A stretch of 41,852 nt of DNA from a virus, in IMG/VR virus record IMGVR_UViG_3300037584_004752, positions 1 to 41,852 of that record. One strand, 5' to 3'. The notes under the pieces are model-generated. The model saw nothing but the letters and a program-made list of their open reading frames with translations, did no database searches and was not told where the DNA came from. A program made the translations under genes and the position numbers. Below, in pieces: positions 38,665 through 41,852 of the stretch. The first letter of the stretch is position 1, and each line of letters starts with the position of its first letter.

Positions 38665-39357
38665 CTAGCATTTCCATCTTCTCCTAGCTTGTCTAATTCT
38701 TGAGTTAGGATCATTTCTAGTTTTTGCACTTGCTCTTTTTAACTGACCCAAGGATCTTGCGCAATAACTTTTTCTTCTTTTTGCAGCTTTTGATCCAGCT
38801 TTAACTTTTCCAGTTACTGCAGTTTTTAATTTTGATCCAGGGTTTGCTCTTCTATAAGCAGCAACACCTGCTTTTGTCATTCCCGCACCTTTTTCAGTAG
38901 GTCTAAAATTTCTTTTATTTCTTGCAGGCATATTGTCACCACCTCTTTTTAATTTTAACATACCACCTTGAGCTTTTCTTTTTTTTGAAATTGATCTTAT
39001 TAGCTCATTAAATGATGGACCATAACCATGAGTTCTCATTAAATCATCTCTTATAGATTCTGCAGAACCTTGGCTTCCCATCTTATTAATATGATAGGTG
39101 CTTGGTCCTCTTGTTCTTACTCTTACTGTTTTGAAGGAACTACCTTTTTGAGACTGAGCTTTTGTAGGAATAATTTTACTTTCTGCATCTCTAGCCCTGA
39201 TGTTATATCTAGAAATACTTTTAGTTCCTCTACCAATATTCTCAATATTTTTTTTAGATTTAGCAGCAGACTTTCGATGTTTTATTTTTTTTAAAACATC
39301 TTTCATTCTAGTACCAACGTACTTGCCGCCAGATTCTAAAAATTTAAGTCTGCCCAT
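38665..39357 (-). CDS. Basic protein with conserved C-terminal motif (marine phage)
   Basis: Predicted 230 residues, very rich in Lys/Arg. The C-terminal third has RPTEKGAGMTKAGVAAYRRA, NPGSKLKTAVTGKVKAGSKA and AKRRKSYCARSLGQL, a motif I know from marine phage proteins of unknown function (possibly DUF6321-like; name uncertain). The N-terminal part may be a separate lysine-rich domain, so the gene could be a fusion. Strong positive charge suggests DNA contact, perhaps inside the capsid. Confidence 0.65.
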   Translation of the reverse strand: MGRLKFLESGGKYVGTRMKDVLKKIKHRKSAAKSKKNIENIGRGTKSISRYNIRARDAESKIIPTKAQSQKGSSFKTVRVRTRGPSTYHINKMGSQGSAESIRDDLMRTHGYGPSFNELIRSISKKRKAQGGMLKLKRGGDNMPARNKRNFRPTEKGAGMTKAGVAAYRRANPGSKLKTAVTGKVKAGSKAAKRRKSYCARSLGQLKRASAKTRNDPNSRIRQARRRWKC

Positions 39358-39358
39358 C

Positions 39359-39649
39359 TTACGTAAATGTAATAGTCACACCTGGAGTATTTGTTAAATC
39401 CAAATACACACCTTCAGTAAATAATATTCCAGAGCCTGGAACGTATATATCTAAACCTTCAGTTCCAAATTTGAATGTTGCAACCACTGTTCCTGAAGCT
39501 CCTCCGCTTTTTAAAACTACTGAACCACTTGCTACACCTTCTGCTTGAATATATGTAACTCTTGCTCTTCTAGTAGTAGGCACCAATTGAGCATCTGCTG
39601 CTGCATGAGCTACCGACTGGTCTGATGTAAAACTTCCGCCACCTGACAT
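39359..39649 (-). CDS. Small beta-rich virion protein
   Basis: Predicted 96 residues, Gly/Ser/Thr/Val-rich, with alternating strands (VTYIQAEGVASGSVVLKSGG, then TVVATFKFGTEGLDIYVPGS). Size and composition suit a small head or tail protein. A strong hairpin (39668-39687) stands just before its ribosome site (AGGAG at about 39655). Function not recognised. Confidence 0.6.
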   Translation of the reverse strand: MSGGGSFTSDQSVAHAAADAQLVPTTRRARVTYIQAEGVASGSVVLKSGGASGTVVATFKFGTEGLDIYVPGSGILFTEGVYLDLTNTPGVTITFT

Positions 39650-39667
39650 AATTTTCTCCTATAGTTT

Positions 39668-39687
39668 GTGGCTCCCGAGGGAGCCAC
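39668..39687 (-). promoter_or_regulatory. Strong intergenic hairpin
   Basis: A perfect 8-bp G+C-rich stem (GTGGCTCC at 39668-39675 with GGAGCCAC at 39680-39687) and a four-base loop lie in the 48-base gap between two virion genes. No T-run follows on the minus strand, so it is more likely an mRNA stabiliser, processing site or attenuator than a terminator. Confidence 0.5.
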
Positions 39688-39697
39688 TAATTAATTA

Positions 39698-40252
39698 TTA
39701 CGCTGCAAATGCAAACGCACCAGTGACAGCTGCTGCTGCACCAGTGAATTCAGTTGCAATATGCCATGTACCTGTTTCATAACACATGAAAGCAATTTTT
39801 CCACCGGTTGACAAAACATTAGTAGCTGCATCAGCTGGAGTGAAAACTAATTGTGTTTCACCTGCTGCTGAAGTATCAAAAGTTACTTCATTTGCTGCTC
39901 TTGATTCAATTAAAGAACCAGTTGCCCAAACGTCAGATCCTGCTGCATTAAAAGTTAAAGTAGCAGTTCCGCCCGCTGTGTCTTTAGATTGAACGTAAAC
40001 TGCAATCGCACCTTTAGTTGCTGCAGGTAATGCTACAGCACATGCTGCTGCACCTGTGTAGTTAACAACTGCAATAATTCCATCAGCGATAGAAATATTT
40101 GCTGCTGTTGCTGTGTCAGCTAAAACTAAACCTGTAAGATCAGGCATACCTGAACTCATTCTTGTTGTAATTGCACCTGATGATGCATTTTTAGTAGCCA
40201 TTTGAAAGCCACCTTCAGAACGTACCGGTCCCGAAAAAGTAGTTGATGCCAT
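39698..40252 (-). CDS. Putative capsid decoration protein
   Basis: Predicted 184 residues; GGAGAAAATT precedes the ATG. It begins MASTTFSGPVRSEGGFQMAT and is Ala/Thr/Gly/Val-rich with regular beta-strand alternation and almost no Lys. Its place two genes after the major capsid gene and its composition fit a capsid cement or decoration protein. Such MASTTFSGPV-type proteins are familiar from marine phage virion modules. The function is inferred. Confidence 0.55.
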   Translation of the reverse strand: MASTTFSGPVRSEGGFQMATKNASSGAITTRMSSGMPDLTGLVLADTATAANISIADGIIAVVNYTGAAACAVALPAATKGAIAVYVQSKDTAGGTATLTFNAAGSDVWATGSLIESRAANEVTFDTSAAGETQLVFTPADAATNVLSTGGKIAFMCYETGTWHIATEFTGAAAAVTGAFAFAA

Positions 40253-40370
40253 AATTTTCTCCTTTGTATAGCGTTCATTATGTAGTCTCTATACCGTCTG
40301 CCTAGCCAGTCTACATAATAATTTATTTCTAGGTATTTTTATTCTATAGGAATGTCAGTCTCAAGTAAAG
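40253..40370. other. Intergenic gap with inverted repeat
   Basis: There is no gene in these 118 bases. ATTATGTAG at 40277-40285 pairs perfectly with CTACATAAT at 40311-40319 (9 bp, 25-base loop). It could be a terminator remnant, operator or mRNA structure before the decoration gene. No T-run follows on the minus strand. Confidence 0.45.
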
Positions 40371-40892
40371 CTACCATGATTTAACTTCTTTAATATTAAA
40401 ACTCATCCCAAATTTAGAAAAATCATCAGGGTTTTTTTCACAACCGTGTTGTAAAATAGAACTAAAAATTCCAAAAACCCCTGCTTCAGGTTTTATTTTT
40501 TCATGTATTTCTGGAAAATTAAGTGTTTGATTTGAACTATTTAAATAAATTACTCCAGACCAAAATGATTCTTTATGATCATGGTAAAGTGTTTTTTCTC
40601 TTGGTTTTACTTCAAAACCCCATGCCTCATGTAAACCATATTTAGGTAAATTATAATGTAAATCTAGATGATCTATAATTGGGTATAATAATTTTTGAAA
40701 ATTTTTATCTTCTTTAAAAAAACTAAAAGGTGTCATTAAAGATTTAATGTTTGTTTGATAATTCATATTATTATCTGAATCACATGCTTTTTTTATTTTC
40801 TCAATATAGTAATTACAATCTAGTTCTAATTTACCGGTAATAAAAAAATATTCTTTTGAAACTTTTCTATTAACATCTTTAGTGATGATCAT
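40371..40892 (-). CDS. 2OG/Fe(II) oxygenase-like protein next to capsid gene
   Basis: About 173 residues from the ATG at 40892 (a GTG at 40907 is an alternative; no clear ribosome site for either). KTLYHDHKESFWSGVIYLNS supplies the HxH metal site, and IFSSILQHGCEKNPDDFSKF the distal His and downstream Lys, as in 2OG-FeII_Oxy_5-like phage oxygenases. It lies directly after the capsid terminator and before the decoration gene. The substrate is unknown; its position suggests a virion protein. Confidence 0.75.
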   Translation of the reverse strand: MIITKDVNRKVSKEYFFITGKLELDCNYYIEKIKKACDSDNNMNYQTNIKSLMTPFSFFKEDKNFQKLLYPIIDHLDLHYNLPKYGLHEAWGFEVKPREKTLYHDHKESFWSGVIYLNSSNQTLNFPEIHEKIKPEAGVFGIFSSILQHGCEKNPDDFSKFGMSFNIKEVKSW

Positions 40893-40907
40893 TGGCTTAA
40901 TTAACAC

Positions 40908-40941
40908 AAAAAAAAGGGCAGTGCAAATTAATGCACCGCCC
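40908..40941 (-). terminator. Rho-independent terminator after the capsid gene
   Basis: A 10-bp stem (GGGCAGTGCA at 40916-40925 with TGCACCGCCC at 40932-40941; the one mismatch becomes G-U on the minus-strand RNA) with a 6-base loop is followed on the minus strand by eight T. It lies 24 bases past the capsid stop and would lower transcription of the oxygenase gene relative to capsid. Confidence 0.88.
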
Positions 40942-40965
40942 TTTAATGTAATCTTTTAAAGACTA

Positions 40966-41852
40966 TTAACTAGTTGGTAAATTTCCGTTACCAAAAATAC
41001 ATCTTGGATCAGAAAATCCAAAAGAGTATCTTTCTCTAGCTTTAAATCTCATGTTACCTGTATCGAAGTCACCTTCCATAGCAGTTTTGATCGGTGATCT
41101 AACAAACATTTTTAGTCCATTAGGCACATCAGTTAACAAGAAGTATGAGTCTGTGTCAGTTAAAAAGTTATTAACTCTGTAACCTTCAGGTACCATACCC
41201 ATGTTATTGATCGCATTAATGTCATTGTCTGCAGTTGCCGTTCTCATTGGAGATTTCATGATTCTTTCCGCTGTGAACTGTAGTTCTTTTGGAATAATCA
41301 TTTTTCTTCCAGAGGCTGCAATTTTTAAGCCTCTTTCATCGACAAAGCCAGAGATGTCAATTAATGACTGCTCAAGTGAAGTTTCGTTAAGGTCTGCAGC
41401 AGTAGCAAGAACGTTTGAGAAAGTTCCGCCTGTTGCTAGTGGGTGAGCGTTTCCGATTAAAGATTCGCCATCACCACCTGTAACAGTTGTAACTTGCGCA
41501 TTGTTCAATACGTTTGCAGCTTTAACTTGCTTCGTATTTGCCATAGATCTTGCAAGAGCTCTTGTGTATCTTCCAGCAAGTCTATCGTATAGGTTATCTT
41601 CGATTGCTTCTTCAGTGATAGCAAATGCTAAAGCAATTGTTTCGTGGTTGTATCTAGCTGTGAAAGTTTCACCTGCTTGATCGAACACTACTCCAGCACC
41701 TTCTTGTTTAGTTGGTGCAGAAGCGAAACCGCTTAACATTACTTCTTCTTCAAAAGCTCTGTCAGATGTTTCAGTCGCAAAAATTTCAGCATGCTGATTT
41801 TCATAACGACTATATTCCAGGCCGAATAAAGCATTCAAACCTGGCTCTAGTT
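40966..41852 (-). CDS. Major capsid protein, 5' end beyond the window
   Basis: The frame is open to the right edge (visible residues begin LEPGLNALFGLEYSRYENQH), so the true start is outside; an internal TTG at 41838 is not a credible start. About 294 residues are visible. Features of Mu gpT/HK97-fold capsid proteins are TARYNHETIALAFAITEEAI (N-terminal region), ARSMANTKQVKAANVLNNAQ, GNAHPLATGG, MIIPKELQFTAERI and a C-terminal RFKARERYSFGFSDPRCIFG. It builds the icosahedral head. It is the highest-level virion gene, closed by a strong terminator. Confidence 0.82.
   Translation of the reverse strand, partial: LEPGLNALFGLEYSRYENQHAEIFATETSDRAFEEEVMLSGFASAPTKQEGAGVVFDQAGETFTARYNHETIALAFAITEEAIEDNLYDRLAGRYTRALARSMANTKQVKAANVLNNAQVTTVTGGDGESLIGNAHPLATGGTFSNVLATAADLNETSLEQSLIDISGFVDERGLKIAASGRKMIIPKELQFTAERIMKSPMRTATADNDINAINNMGMVPEGYRVNNFLTDTDSYFLLTDVPNGLKMFVRSPIKTAMEGDFDTGNMRFKARERYSFGFSDPRCIFGNGNLPTS

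Noticed and set aside
40966-41838. Capsid gene starting at the TTG at 41838
   Set aside because: The frame remains open and capsid-like to the window edge, so the true start lies outside.
1-41852. tRNA genes, integrase, attachment sites, insertion sequences
   Set aside because: I looked on both strands and saw no cloverleaf with conserved T-loop, no recombinase motif and no transposase; a covariance-model scan would be decisive for tRNAs.

Overview
This window looks like most of the genome of a short-tailed (podovirus-type) phage of an AT-rich marine bacterium. The sequence is roughly one-third G+C by eye. It has a family A DNA polymerase, an archaeo-eukaryotic-type primase, two helicases, a PD-(D/E)XK nuclease, a major capsid protein, head-tail adaptors, a P22 gp10-like tail hub, very large putative ejection proteins, a tail fibre and an M15-type endolysin. 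I see no tail tube, sheath or tape measure. Many small proteins resemble ones I know from phages of Pelagibacter and marine cyanobacteria. The host (SAR11-like) is an inference. Terminase, portal, scaffold, RNA polymerase, integrase and tRNAs are not visible. The capsid gene runs off the right edge, so the missing packaging genes probably lie just beyond it.

Layout. 1-2081 (minus strand): small early-type genes closed by a clear rho-independent terminator. 2155-3164 (plus): four small genes and an AT-rich gap with an exact DnaA box and a strong extended -10 promoter. 3197-10952 (minus): replication block with PolA, a zinc-ribbon peptide, a DUF3310 protein, a PAPS-reductase-like PP-loop enzyme, a UvrD-like helicase, an AEP primase, an SSB-like protein and a coiled-coil protein. 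11023-12450 (plus): a lone SNF2-type helicase. 12431-13099 (minus): the PD-(D/E)XK nuclease. 13109-41852 (minus): virion module, transcribed from capsid at the right toward ejection proteins at the left.

The most unusual content lies between the virion genes. Six different 2-oxoglutarate/Fe(II) oxygenase-like genes, two glycosyltransferases and a carbamoyltransferase are threaded through them. The carbamoyltransferase (NodU/TobZ/CmcH type) is split exactly at its domain boundary into two separately started genes, with a complete oxygenase gene between them. Together these could form a hydroxylate-then-decorate system (hydroxylation, carbamoylation, glycosylation) acting on virion proteins, the Gly-rich fibre, DNA or a host glycan. 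The target is unknown.

Two sequence-level patterns also stand out. A 12-base motif (consensus TCCGGTGTCCGT) recurs seven times at 10 or more of 12 matches, always in the same orientation. Three genes have a perfect TATAAT box exactly five bases before their ATG, which suggests leaderless transcripts; two of these restart virion genes right after modification-gene cargo.
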